Below, one piece after another: positions 24,850 to 38,260 of a stretch of DNA of 64,000 nt (positions are counted from its first letter, which is position 1; each line of letters starts with the position of its first letter). Both the position numbers and the translations under genes were made by a program. The DNA lies in assembly GCA_030549775.1 (NCBI GenBank), contig CM060177.1:32642514-32706513 (forward strand), written 5' to 3'. Source of the DNA: Tamarix chinensis. Lineage: Eukaryota; Streptophyta; Magnoliopsida; Caryophyllales; Tamaricaceae. The notes below the pieces were generated by a model. It searched no databases. It was given only the letters and a program-made list of their open reading frames with translations, and was not told the origin of the DNA.

Positions 24850-25649
24850 TATAATGAGCTCAGAAATCTCATTCAAATATTAATAGCAGTGTCCCACTCA
24901 GGTAGGCAAGGTGCCAGAATTAGAGGAAATCCGTTAGCTAGGTAACACATAAGATAGCTCTATTTCCCATAGCACTTTGTTCTCTTCATCTAAGGCATCT
25001 AGGTTCTCATGCCACATTTGCAACTAAATGCAAAGATTCCTCTTTCGATCCCAACCACGATCTAACCTTCCTTCAAGAGGGCCATGTATGGTGCTATGGT
25101 GACACAAAAAAAACTCCGCAACTTGATCCTAAATACCATTTTTAACCTTCCAAATAGACTAAATTATCATATAGTAACAAGAAACCCTAACCTTTTCAAA
25201 AAAACTCCGTGAAAGAAATCCCCCCTTCATTGAAAAATTAATGCATCAATTAAAGAATTAGCCGATGTCCTTACTAATGTCCATCTTTGCTACCATAAAT
25301 TTCAAGAAAAATAATATGATCATCTGATTTCTCTAACATACTTAGCCTAATATTTGCTAAGAAATCCCATCTACCTGTAGCTTATCACATCCACATTAAT
25401 ACTTCACACCATGCAAACATAACATCCATACAAAGATCTCCACTCTATATGGCATTAGCCCATCCCAATAATGATCAGTCACCTTCTCAGCTGGTATCCC
25501 CCTTAACATTGGGTAGCGACAAATAAAGCTATGAGGCTTCATTTAGATATAAGACTTATAGCAGGAACTTCTCTAAGATCATCTGCATCCCTTTCTCAAA
25601 TTTGAGGTACCCAATTATATTATACAATCATTTTTTTTCTCTCATCTTA

Positions 25650-25659
25650 TATACATACA

Positions 25660-25729
<70 letters not shown>
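25650..25729. repeat. (ATAC)n(AT)n compound microsatellite
   Basis: About ten ATAC units run directly into about twenty AT units. Confidence 0.95.
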
Positions 25730-26706
25730 CAATTTACCTCAAATTTAATTATATACTCTACATCTAACTACCTCAAATTTACAACACCAAATTACTTTTA
25801 TCAATCACACCACAAATTATTTATACTTTATAATATTAAATTTTAATTTATATTACTATATAAATATCAATTAATAATCTTATATAATCAAATTTCATTA
25901 AATATAATTTTACAAATATTTTAATTAATAACAACTATTTTTTAAATAAATGAATAACTTATATATGCTCTAACAGTAAAATTCAGTCTAAAAAGTGTAG
26001 TGAATTTATCTTAGTTTTCACATTTTGAACATCTCAAATTTTTAAGAAAAATTACACTTACAAATATTTCTTCAAATTTTAGAATGGAAGAATTTTTTTT
26101 CTCTCCATTGTAGATGCTCTAACACAAATACTCTATCTGTTCTAAAATAGAATTGAAATGCTTCTTGAAAATTTAAAAACCTATTTTAAAATTCTACCCA
26201 TTGATTTTATAGTGTATTTGTATGTTCTTATGGATAAAAAGTGTTATAAATAATTTGTCCAAATTTTAGGTATACAAATATCCAAACAAGGAAACTATTC
26301 AATTTATTTGTTTAAATTTTTTATCCAAATAAATGATTTATGACTGTGTTATTTCAAAAGTAGATTACTTTTAAGTTTTTATTATTGTTTTTAAATTCTA
26401 CCATTTGTAAAGTTCTCCATCCAAGCATATCCTAAGGATACATCTAAAATTATTCCTATTAATTCGTTGTAAACTTATTATAGGCTTATTTGGCTATGTT
26501 TGTTGAATATATATATGGAGTGAATTGATTACTCCAATACATATGGGTTGGTAGGTGCGCTCCATGTGGACATGAGATTCTCAAGCCTCAGCCACTAAGA
26601 CTGATAATGGCTAGGAAATGTGAGCAGGAAAGTGGTACGTATAGCCAGAAAGTAGTTGGCCCAATACTACTTTAACTTGGCCCAACCCTCAGTGTAAAAC
26701 AAAATT

Positions 26707-26787
<81 letters not shown>
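26707..26787. repeat. Inverted (TAA)n(TTA)n microsatellite
   Basis: About 11 TAA triplets are followed directly by about 15 TTA triplets. The two halves are reverse complements, giving a potential hairpin or cruciform with arms over 30 bp and no spacer. Confidence 0.92.
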
Positions 26788-26921
26788 ACCATAAGATTTT
26801 TGGAATAAGCTACCCTTGGTTTTAATGAAGGAAAATGAAAATGTGCAGGTCCGCCTAGTGGCTTGTGATGAATAATGATTGAAGGATTAGCTCGTGCTTA
26901 TTTTTGTGGAATGACTAAACA

Positions 26922-27027
<106 letters not shown>

Positions 27028-28244
27028 CACACTCTATTGATAAGACTAACAAAGCTTCTGAACACATGAGGTTAGACGCACAATATAAGCTTTGCCATGC
27101 CAAAGGCTTCACCTCATGAGAAACAATCTTAAGGTTAGCAGCGGCTGACACCAAGAACATGGAGAAAAGGGTTTATAGGCTTATTATGATTTGTGTGGGA
27201 GGCCATGACTACATGTGCTTTATCTATGAATAGTACTTATAATTTATAATTTAGATAATACTAAATACTTTAAAAAAAAAAAAATTTATTATTAAGGCAT
27301 ACAAGTAAAATGTCAAGCAATATTGCGCAATGGCATCCTTTAATAGTTGAAGTTATGTTTCTCCTTCTTGCAATTATAGCAATAATAATTGTTTTAGCTT
27401 ATATATGAATTTTCCATATTCCACAAAATAGGTAGAATTTAAAGTTTTCTCATTTAGAAAAGTTCAAAATTTCTAAGATTTTTTTTATTAAAAAATTTAT
27501 TTTTAAATAGCCAAATAAGAGACTTGGGATAGAAATATTACAAATTCCTCTAAAAGCAAAATACTGTATAAAACTACATCTTCTACACCTCCATTATTTT
27601 TTTATCTCCAAACAAAGCTTCCCAAAAATGATTGTATTAGAGGCCATGATAACAATATCATATTTTTCTATTTGAAAAGTGATTATGAATATAAGTATAT
27701 ATAATTCACTATAAAGATACATCAATTACCATGCACATATATATATATATATATATTGAAATAAATACCTCACTGCCATTAGCACCAAATTTAACCAGTA
27801 TGATATGAATTCAAGAGAATGATATTAGTGTATACCAGACTAAGTACATGGACTTGGTCCCATGTGTAAATAAATGTTTTTTTTGGGTTGGATTGTTTTC
27901 CCTAGTTTGCTTGGAGAATTTTTCTTAGTTTTGAGCTTGAGTTGATGTCATTGATGTATGTTTGGGTGATTATTTATTAAGATGATTTATAACTCATATG
28001 ATAAAAACATTCATTTAACTAATATCAACTTTATTAGCATAACACATTCAATATTAGGGATAAAAAGCTCATAGAAACATTATTTTAAAATGACAATATC
28101 CTTAACCAAAAACTCTATTCTTTTGTAAGTTGGCTGATGTGACTTTTAAAATAAGCTCTTTGTATTTATTCAACTTTTAAATTTTAATTTTTAACTTTCA
28201 TCTCGTTTTATTGTTCAATTTCAATGATCATATTATTAGCACCA

Positions 28245-28312
28245 ATATTATTATTATTGTTGTTGTTGTTGTTGTTGTTGCTGCTGCTGTTGCTGCTGCT
28301 GTTGTTGTTGTT
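28245..28312. repeat. (TTA)n(TTG)n(CTG)n triplet repeat
   Basis: A triplet tract whose units change from ATT to GTT to GCT and back to GTT, consistent with point mutations spreading inside one repeat. Confidence 0.9.
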
Positions 28313-28679
28313 ATCAATTATCTATTAAAAAAATGCATAGTATGCTTCAAAAACTAACCAATTATTTATGAGGTAATTAATTGTCTTTTATTATAAATTG
28401 TGGAGTACTAAGTAAATAATAAGAGTTATAAAAAGCTAATTATTTTAATTGATAACTTTAATTTTCTTTATTAAGTTTGGATCTTATATTTTACAACTTC
28501 TCTATGATATTAACGATATTACTTGTGTTTTTTTATATTTTACGTGAATAAATAAATTAATAGAATTAAAAAAAGTAAGTTCTTTTGACCACTTATATAC
28601 TTAGTAAGTGGGAATAAAAATATTTGACTAAATACTAGGGTGTCCAATTCAGACTAGATAATTACAAGGGAAATTAAAT

Positions 28680-31156
28680 GTAAGCTTTAGGTTTATTGTG
28701 ATCATCATCAATGATATCTTGGTTTACTCGGACTTGTGAGGACTCATCAGTTATATGCCAAGCTCTCAAAGTGTGATTTTTGGTTAGACGAGGTAGCTTT
28801 CCTTGGACATGTTATTTTGAGGGAAGGTGTGTTGGTGGATTCTTTTAATATCCGATCAGTGTTAGAGTGGATTGCACTAATGAACATTAGGGAGGTTCAT
28901 AGTTTTCTGGGTTTAGCAGGCTACTCTAGATGGTTCATTTAAGATTTTTCTAGGATCCCACATCCTTTGAATACCTTATTAAAGAAAATGACGATCTTTT
29001 TTGGGACAATAGGTGTGTAGGGGCTTTTGAGGAGCTCAAAAGGAGGTTGACTTCAACTCTAGTGATTAACTTGTCATCGGGTATGGAAGGATTTGAGTTG
29101 TATAGCGATTCATCCTAGTTTGGTTTAGGATGTGTGTTGATGTAGCATAGGAAGGTTGTGGCCTGTGCTTCTCGTCAATTGAAGGAGCATGAGAAAAATT
29201 ATACTATGCATGACCTTGAGCTAACTGTAATGTTTTTTCCTTAAAGATCTAGAGATATTATCTATATGGAGTGTAATATAAATTATACACAGACCATAAG
29301 AGACTTGAGTACATCTTCACATGGTGAGAATTGAACATAAGATAGAGGAGATGGCTAGATTTGGTTAAACACTTTGATTTGGAGTTGACCTATAACAAGG
29401 GTAAGGCCAACATCATAGCAAATGCTCTCATTAGGAAGATTTTGCATGCCTTGAGTTCTCTAGTTGGTCTGATTAGATCTAGAGAGACCTTCAAGAGTTG
29501 AGCATTGAGGTCATTGGACTCGAGGATCTTGAGATGAGGATGAGTGTACTCTTGATCACCCGGACTATTTTTTACGATATTTTAGCTTGCTAGCCAGGAT
29601 ATGTCAAGCTTGAGTGGATGAAGAAGGCAATATTTGAGGGTAGAGCAACGATATTTGATATTTTTGAGGATGGTATCATCCTTTTATGAGGACAATGGTG
29701 CATTCTGTATGGTTATGGGGAGCTTAATAAGAGGATCCTAGAAGAGGGTCATCGTGTACATTATTTCATCCATCTTGTAGGAGATAAATTATATAAGGAT
29801 TTGAGACAGATCTATTAGTAGTCTCATATGAAGTGAGAGGTTGCAAAATTTGTGGTCTAGTGCTTAATGAGTTAAAAGGTCAATGTGGAACACAAGCGTC
29901 TAGTAGGTTTAGTTCCGCCATAAGAGGTCTTTGAGTGGAAATAGGATAGCGTGTCGATGGACTTTTTTGTTAGATTACCTAAGCCCTTTGGTGGTTCAGA
30001 TTCGATATGGGTTGTGGTTGATTGGTCAACCAATTCGTCTGTATTCATATCGATGAAGTTGACTTGGAGTATAGAGCAGATGGCCAATGCTCATAAGAAG
30101 CATGTGGTATAGTACCATGGAGTGCCTAAGGATATTGTGTCGGATAGAGATTCTAAATTTTTGTAGCATTTATTATAGAAGTTGCAAGCTACTTTTGGGA
30201 CAAAACTTAAGATGAGCATAGCTTTCCATCTAGCTACACATAGGTAGACTAAGCATACAATTTAAACCTTAGAGGATATTCTTCAGGCTTGCATTGTTAA
30301 ATTTCTAGGTAGTTGGGAGGATTGCCTAGATAACAACATCCATTATTTAAGCATAAGGATGATACCTTTTAAGGTACTTTATGGACATAAGTGTCATAGT
30401 CCCATATGTTGGAGCGACTCTTGTAAGACAGTTATGTTGGGACCATTGATGGAAGAGGACACTGCTAGGTAGATCATGCTGATTTAAAACTAGATGAAAG
30501 TAACCTAGGATAGGCAAGAGAGTTATGCATGTTTGTAAAGGAGAGTAGATGAATTTGAGGTAGGCGATAGAGTCCTTCTAAAGGCTTATCCGACCAAGGG
30601 AGTGATACATTTTGGTCATAAGGGAAGTCTTAGCCCAAGGTTCATTATGTTGTATGAGATTTTGGATCAAGTTGGAGAGGTTTCTTACCATATTGCATTG
30701 CTGGTGGAGCTTTCACGCGTGTATAACAATTTCCACATCTTTTAGTTAAGAAGGTATGTGTTGGATCCATCACAAATAATGTAGCCAGAGATGACTGAGC
30801 TCGATGAGGCATTAACATACGAGGAGAGTATGTTGAGGATCCTAGATTCCAAGACTCCAGATATGTATTCAAAGATCATTCCACTCGTGAAGGTGTTGTG
30901 GTCACGTCTTGGGGCAAAGGAGGCCACTTAGGAGTCGGATGAGGAGAAAAGGACGAAATATCCGAAGTTATTTGTTTTGGTGTATTAAATGGGTAAAACA
31001 ACCTCTTTTAAGGGGATAATACCTTTCCTTGTGTAATAACCCTTAGTTACTATAATATTTTTTTGATGGCTTAGGATTTACTTTTGTTTTAAGCTTACAA
31101 CAACATGTTTCTTTTGTGGACTTTAGGGACAAATTCTCTTTTTAAGGGTATAGTGT
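28680..31156 (+). pseudogene. Ty3/gypsy pol relic (RT end, RNase H, integrase)
   Basis: Readable in order despite many stops: RT end near 28700-28940 (LYAKLSKCDFWLDEVAFLGH, FLGLAGYSRWF); RNase H about 29010-29420 with a VACASRQLKEHEKNY block (29158-29202); and integrase-like sequence about 29880-30500, followed by a tail to about 30990. The arrangement is that of chromovirus-type elements with an RNase H KxxxYASRQLK-like signature. A short purine tract near 31144 precedes the LTR. The 5' side (gag, protease, most of RT) is missing. Confidence 0.85.
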
Positions 31157-32240
31157 TGTAATACCCCATCTTAAAACCTTCAAATTATATTTAAAATTGT
31201 GTTGATATAAATTAAATAAGTTTTGGTTTTGAAATAGGCTTAAAATTCTAATAAAAATGTGAATTTCAAGAATTCCAATCGACTAGTTTACATAACCGAT
31301 CAACCGGTGCATTGGAAAAATTTATATTATCCTTAAAAGACTAGTTGACTAGTTTACCCAAACCAATTTATTAGTTTGCCTGCGATTTTATATCCATATC
31401 TAATTTTGATTCGATTTTTCCTCTAATGATTATGAAAACTTCCAATTTGAGTTCTATTATGCTAATAATCATGTTTTAGTGCTCTAGTATTATTTTCAAA
31501 TTAATTAGAATTTTTTTTCCAAAAAGCTACTTTTTGAGGTAATCCTCCCATTTTTCTTCCCCCTCACCTTTCTCTTTCTCTTCTAGCAAATAAGGTTGCT
31601 AGCTTGACTTTGTACACCCATCCTTGACATACCAACCCACTACCATGCCTATCTCTAACTACAATCAACCCCAACCATTCCATCAAGTTATCCCTCACTT
31701 CTTAGCTTCCCCACATTCAACATCACCAGTCTCGTCCTCCTTTTTTTTCCTTAAGAATGTTGAAAAGATTACCCTATACTTATCATTTTTTGATCCATTA
31801 TCATTCTTCACTTGTGTTATTTCTCTCTCCTCCCTTATCCTTATGGAAATTTCACTAAGTGTTTAGCACCCTTCCATTTTCCTCTCTTCTTTCTTCTACT
31901 AAGAAAAATAGAGGTTATGTCTAACTTCTTTCTTTGATCTTCCAAGAATTATGTTCCTCTATATTCTTCTACTATTGGTTTTATTTCTCTCTTCCTTTTA
32001 TTAATCAAGGAAGATTTAAGGTTGATAAAAGTTGGAGATTTCAGCTTCTCTTTTGATACCCTATTTTTGGAGTCAAAGGTGGTGTTTTGTGTCTCTTCTT
32101 CTTCTTCTTCTTCTTCTTCTTCTTCTTCTTCTTCTTCTTCTTCTTCTTCTTCTTCTTCTTCTTCTTCTTCTTCTTCTTCTTCTTCTTCTTCTTCTTCTTC
32201 TTCTTCTTCTTCTTCTTCTTCTTCTTCTTCTTCTTCTTCT

Positions 32241-32275
<35 letters not shown>

Positions 32276-34835
32276 TTCCTTCTTCTTCTAAGTTTCTTAG
32301 TTTTTAAAGAAGTTTTGGAATATTGTTTTAATGATTTTTTACTTTTATTCTCTTAGGAATAGAATTTCTGCTAGATAGGTCATCCAGTAAGAGTTTTGTG
32401 CTAGAATAATTACTTGAAGTTAAAATATTATTATCTTCAACATAATTAGGTTTCAATGGTATATTGGGGCTTCATGTGCTAGTACCTATATGAGTAGGAT
32501 CTGATTGTATTCCATCTTATGAGCATGTGATTTTATTCTCCTAAACTAAGTGTTGTTGAGATTCTCTAACTTTAATCATAAAATGGGTTGTTAAGCATGA
32601 TTTGTTTAAATGTGTGCATTACCATGTATTCATGTGATTCTATGTGTGTGACATGTATTTTTATGTGTGCTTTGACATTTAAGCATGCTATGATTGATAT
32701 AGTAAAATGTGGTAAAATTTGATGTGTGCTTTGCAAATCTAGGTTGTGTTTTACTCAGACCCGTCGAATGGTTTGGTGTTTTGGATCAGTTGGTCGTGAG
32801 ATCCATTGAATGGTTTGGTAAACTAGTCAACTAGTTTCAATGAATAGTTAACTGGTTGTTCAAACCCATTAGCTAGTGTTGCTGCAAATTAATGTGGTTT
32901 TCTTGAAAACTAAAATGGTTTAGTCTCTACTTAGACCCATCGACTGATTAGACTAAACCAGCTAACTGGTTACTCTAATCAGTCGACCGGTTGGTTAAAA
33001 CTATTCGTCAGTTTTTCTATAGGCCATAATGGGATGGTATCTACTTAAACTTATCGATTGTTAGGGCCAAACCAATTGACTGGTTCATATAAACAATAAA
33101 TTAATAAAGGCCAACAAAATGAATGGTGATTGAGTTTTGTTTTGGTTTAGGTCTAGTACGACCAGACCAGTCGACTGGTTTGAAGAATCGTTAGGCTAGT
33201 CCAAATGGAATCTACCTGGTTTGTTATAATTTTTTTTCTCGTGGGCCTTATGTGTTAATCCTTCAATTTCTTTTATAATATTCTCATTATGATTTCAACT
33301 ATGATTGACCTAAGTTAATATGAACCACTATGATAGTATGTGAGACTTAATTTTTGGTTAAGTTTGGTGTTATCTCTAAACACCTAATTGGTATACCCAA
33401 ATTGTGGATTTAACGGCTTGTGATGTGTTTATCACTTGAAAACTTCCAATTTGGTTAAATAATTGATTTTAATTGTGTTTGGTGTTATCACTTGGAAACC
33501 CTAAATTTAGTTTTGTGTGGACTCTGTTCTGCTTTTGACATCACATATACATAAATGAATTATTTAAGATTTTGTTCGAGCATTTTTTCCCAGCTCTCGA
33601 GTTAGTTGCCGAAAGTTAGTGGGTGGGCCATCCTTAGTTATATATTCTTATTCTTAGTACCTATTCCCTTCTTTACTTGAATATAGCCAGTAGGAAGTTA
33701 TGTGCATATTTTTAAGATATAAGGTTATACTGAGGCAGATTAGAATGGCACCGGTATCTGGTATGGGTAGGTGAAGTATCCCAGTACAACCCTTTGGCCT
33801 TTTGTATTGTCCATTTCTTAGGATGACATGATATCCCAAATTTTTAGCCCTCATAGTGGGACATTCAAGGTGAGGTGGGTGAGGTATCCCAATACAAGCC
33901 CCCTTGGTGGACTTCAAACACTTGTGGTGGGTGTGGTATGCCAATTTTTGTGGCCGGTGCACTCAATGTGTGGTGGTGTGGTATCCCCAAAGAAAGCTCA
34001 TTCGATGTTTCATAACCTTGTGTGATGGGTGTGGTATCCCATTATGATTATCTTATGTTATCATGACTTTTGTTCATGGTAGAGAGTTAGGTATTGTCGA
34101 ATGAAATATTTTGCTAATCGGAACTTGTGTGGACACTAAATAAAGATTTCTAATATGTTTTACAATTTATGCATCGTATGTATTACTATATTTCTATACT
34201 TCCATAATTTCTATTCAAGCATGCTATATTGTACTTAATTTGTATTGTTATAATATCACTATGTTGTTTTGTGACTTTAATGTGTTGCATGAGCCTTCCA
34301 TGTTTTATGTATTATGCTTTTCAAGTACTTCACCATACTAATACTACACTTGTATGGTCATTGTGATTATCCAACTTCTAGTCCTAAGAGTAGAGGATGA
34401 TTTGTAGGGGTACAAATCTCAGTTAGAATATGCTAAGGGTAATGAAGTGGGTCATTAGTGGTCATTTCTTGAGGTTCGAGGTTTAGAGTTAGGCTAACCA
34501 GTTATTGGTATTCTGTCCACAATGTTGGGATATTTATGTATTTTTGGTTATTTAAACTTTTGCCTCAGATTCCTTTATTTGATTTTATAAAACTATCAAG
34601 TTTATTCTATTTATGACATTGTCCTAGTCTTTATTGACTTGTATTGTCTAATTATTATTATTATTATCATGCATTATTTGTTTCTTGTTCTATTTTGCCT
34701 TGCATCAGGTATGTGTTAGGTGATAATCATACCTCTCTCATGGTTAATATGGTAGGAACATCCCCAGGTTTTTTTAATTGCTTCTGCATCATCTTAAAAA
34801 CAAAATTTTCTGGTTCAGACATGGGGTATGATACA
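31157..34835 (+). repeat. 3' LTR of the decayed Ty3/gypsy element (3.7 kb)
   Basis: It starts TGTAATACCCCATCTT just after the pol relic and ends ATGGGGTATGATACA, so the two ends are imperfect inverted repeats as expected for LTR termini. Inside are GACCAGTCGACTGGTT-like motifs scattered at 31270-31380 and 32760-33210, a long (TTC)n tract, and repeats of GGTGNGGTATCCCA type (33760-34045). The right boundary is inferred from the terminal match only; no target duplication can be tested because the 5' end is absent. Confidence 0.7.
32094..32288. repeat. (TTC)n microsatellite, about 65 units
   Basis: Roughly 195 bp of nearly perfect TTC triplets inside the LTR. The three plus-strand frames read poly-Ser, poly-Leu and poly-Phe and are not genes. 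Confidence 0.97.
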
Positions 34836-35475
34836 TATAGATGTTAGATGTGATTATAATTTTGTTGATGTATGTGTTATGATTAAATAATTTACTATTA
34901 CAAAGGTATAACACTTGTGGTGATAATTGTATATGTATGTTGGTGATTATGATTGAATAATTTATTATGTATGTGGTATAACAATTGTGGTGATAATTAT
35001 ATATGTTGGTAATTGTGATTAAATAATTTCTTATATATGTGGTATGATAATTGTGGTTTTAATTATGTATGCATATTATTGTGATTAAATGCATTTTTTG
35101 TGATTAAATAAATTATTATAAAAAATGTATAATAATTACAATAATAATTGATTTTATTTAAAAAAAATTCTTGTATAACCTCAATATGACCTTATCCAAT
35201 TCCAATTTAACAGCCTTGAACTAATCAATAGATTTATTCACCCTTGAATTCCCCCAAATAACTTAAACAACGACATTTAAAGTGTGTCTCATTAAATTGG
35301 TTCAATCGGCCCCATGTAGGTTTCTTGCTTAATCAAGTTTTCTCATTTGGAATGTACATTTCAAAACCAAGTAGTTTCATATGGGTTGACACCAAACGAT
35401 CAGACTACTTACACCATTTAAATTTGATTTTTAAAATTAATGTGTGGGAAAAAATGATAGCTAAAACTAAATTAT
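34836..35475. other. AT-rich spacer between LTR copies
   Basis: Contains four loose repeats of a GTGGT(A/G)TAACAATTGTGGTGATAATT-like unit at about 34850-35080. No gene is seen. Confidence 0.5.
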
Positions 35476-36209
35476 TGTAACACCCCCAAAATTCACTACA
35501 AAAAAATTTCGTTTTATAAAAATAACTAGCGGAAGCAAAATATCAAATCGTGAATTTTGGGGATATTACCGCCACACTTAGTACCAGACCGGTTCACTCC
35601 TACCGTTCCAGTACCAAGTGCTAAGGCTAACAGAATAAAATACAATTTATGAGAAATTCAAACATATTTAAATCATAGTAGTGCAAGTAAACATTTTAGA
35701 AGAATATAATCCACCAATGGTGGTTACAAGAACAAAGGTTACATTTACACCAAACATTAGAAAAGGAAGGATGAAATCATAAAAGCTCAGATAATCCTCA
35801 CTCTTTCCCGAGGGCCCACTTGAATAGCTCCTGAACAAGGACCTGCAAGGGGCACTGCCCATTGAATAGGCAAGGACCCTACGAATGGAACTCTTCAGTA
35901 CTATGGTACTGAGTAACCCTTTAAAACAAACTTACAGGTAGGCACGCAATATAACACATGATGTACCACTATACCCATACATAACAACAGGTGTAAACAC
36001 AATATTCAGATCCATACATTCACATATTTGACAAGTCAATCGGATATCAATGGTGCATAAGTAATATTCACTTTCTTGCATTCGCATACTTAACAAATCA
36101 ACCAAATATTAATAGGCCATAATGAATAATCGATACTTTTAGGGCCTTAAGGCCATTAGTCCATCATTAATCAATCATTTCAGATTATAAAGATCAATGT
36201 GAGTGCGGG

Positions 36210-36610
36210 AATCCCCACTATTATAGTCGGTGGACGAGAATACATACAGGGCAGAACACTCCTGACCACTCTTATTCGTCGGTGGACCGATAGGTAGAAC
36301 GCTCCTGACCACTATTATTCGTCAGTGGACCAGTCTCCAGGGAAAAATGCTCCTGGCCACTATTATTCGCCGGTGGACCGGTCTGGCACCAACTCACAAT
36401 GTGTTCCACTATAAGTGTTAGTGTCTTCCCCATGTCTTATCGTTATTACGTTTGATTTTCTAAGTACGGAATCCCCCACTATTATAGCCAATGGACCGAA
36501 ATACATACAGGGCAGAATGCTCCTGACTACTATTATTCACTTGTGGACCGGTCTCTAAGGCACCCCAGCTCCTGGCCACTATTATTTACCGGTGGATCGG
36601 TCTGTGTTCA
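36210..36610 (-). repeat. Motif array in solo LTR 2
   Basis: Seven copies of GGCCACTATTATTCGCCGGT then GGACCGGT, about 60 bp apart, with GCTCCTG preceding most copies. Confidence 0.88.
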
Positions 36611-37549
36611 GCTCAACAATCTTCCTCTTTAAGTGATTAGTGTCTTATTCATATCTTATTAGAAATATTTCACCCTTGACATGCATGTCACCGACCTCTA
36701 CTTTTATCCTCCCAAGAGGGCCCATCCCATATTTGGAGACCTTTGCACCTCTTATCACACCCCGACACCCATTCCTCCTTATATCTACCCATAACAAAGA
36801 CCCAACTCTTAAGGGTGTGGGTTGAGACCCATCACTTTATGACTTTCAAATTCTCTCACTACCACTCCCTAGGGTTAATCCTTTGAAACCATAATCACAC
36901 CTATACGGCCCCACCTTTCTTTTATCATCCCACACCTCATCTCATTTAGATTCGTCTCAAATCCCAATTATACTTACCAATTATACATGTAACAGTAAAA
37001 CCCTAGTTGGCCGCTCAAACCCTAGCCCATTCTTACATAATAATCATCCCATGCAAACCCTAAAAATTTCCCATGCAAGAGTTACATCACTTATTCATTC
37101 TATTTAAGCCCCCTTTTATTCATCCACTTATGGATCATGGGTTATTTAGGTCATTCCTACCTATGTTAGCCAACTTACTTCCCTTTGGTTATCTCACTTT
37201 CCCATTTTTTTTCTTTTTTATCCTTCCACCCCACATTACCACATTAAATATCCTACCATGCATGTTCTAGAGGGTCACATCACATAACATTATATGTACA
37301 ACAGATACAATCCTCATCTACATGTCATAAGGAAGTCACGTAAGCATATATTCACTCCAAGTTGCACTATAAATGATTAATCATTAAGCACAAAGTACAC
37401 AATATGGCATAACACATAGCACACAAGGCATGTAACCCACACATAGTTGTTCTTAGCCACATCTCTATTCAATTTGGGTTACTAAGTTATCTCTGACATT
37501 TATTAGGCCACTACTCACCCTCCATAATTGTTATATTTATCATATTTCC

Positions 37550-38260
37550 CATTTGGTTGGTTAGGTTACCGAATTGCCCTTCTCCTTTGTTATAATTGCT
37601 AAATTACCTCCTTTAGTTGGATAAATTACCTTATTACCCTTCTACATTATCAAAATTATCAAATTACCCTTTAGTTGATTAAATTATCAAATTGTCCTTC
37701 TCTATTATCATAGTTACCAAATTATCCTTTTTCATCCTCAAAATTACCGAATTACCCTTTAGTCGGTTAAATTACCAAATTGCCCTTCTCCGTTATTATA
37801 ATTACCAAATTACCCTTTTTACTTATAAGTCACCATTTTTCCCTTTACATATAAAATTACCATTTTCCCTTTTCACTTATAAATTACGATTTCCCCTTTT
37901 ACATACAATTTACCATGTTTCCCTTTAATTACAAAATTACTTTTTTCCCCTTTCATTACAAAATTACTATTTTACCCTTTAATTGCAGAATTACTATTTT
38001 ACCCTTTAATTATAACATTACCATTTTATCCTTTAATTCCAAAATTACCCTTTTACCCTTTAATTACAAAATTACCATTTTACCCTTTATTCATAAAATT
38101 ACCATTTTACCCCTTTACTTTCAAAATTACCATTTTACCTTTTATTTACAAAATTACCATTTTGCCCCTTTACTTCCAAAATTACCATTTCACCCCCTTT
38201 ACTTCCAAAATTATAATTTTACCTTTTATACACAAAATTACCATTTTGCCCCTTATTACA
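37550..38260 (-). repeat. 27-bp minisatellite within the solo LTR
   Basis: The unit is close to ATTACCATTTTACCCTTTAA plus TTACAAA, imperfectly repeated about 25 times. 27 bp equals nine codons, which explains the 140-codon open frame 37915-38337 with nine-residue repeats; I do not call it a gene. Confidence 0.85.

Noticed and set aside
32022..32356. Three overlapping long plus-strand ORFs (poly-Ser, poly-Leu, poly-Phe)
   Set aside because: They are the three frames of a (TTC)n microsatellite.
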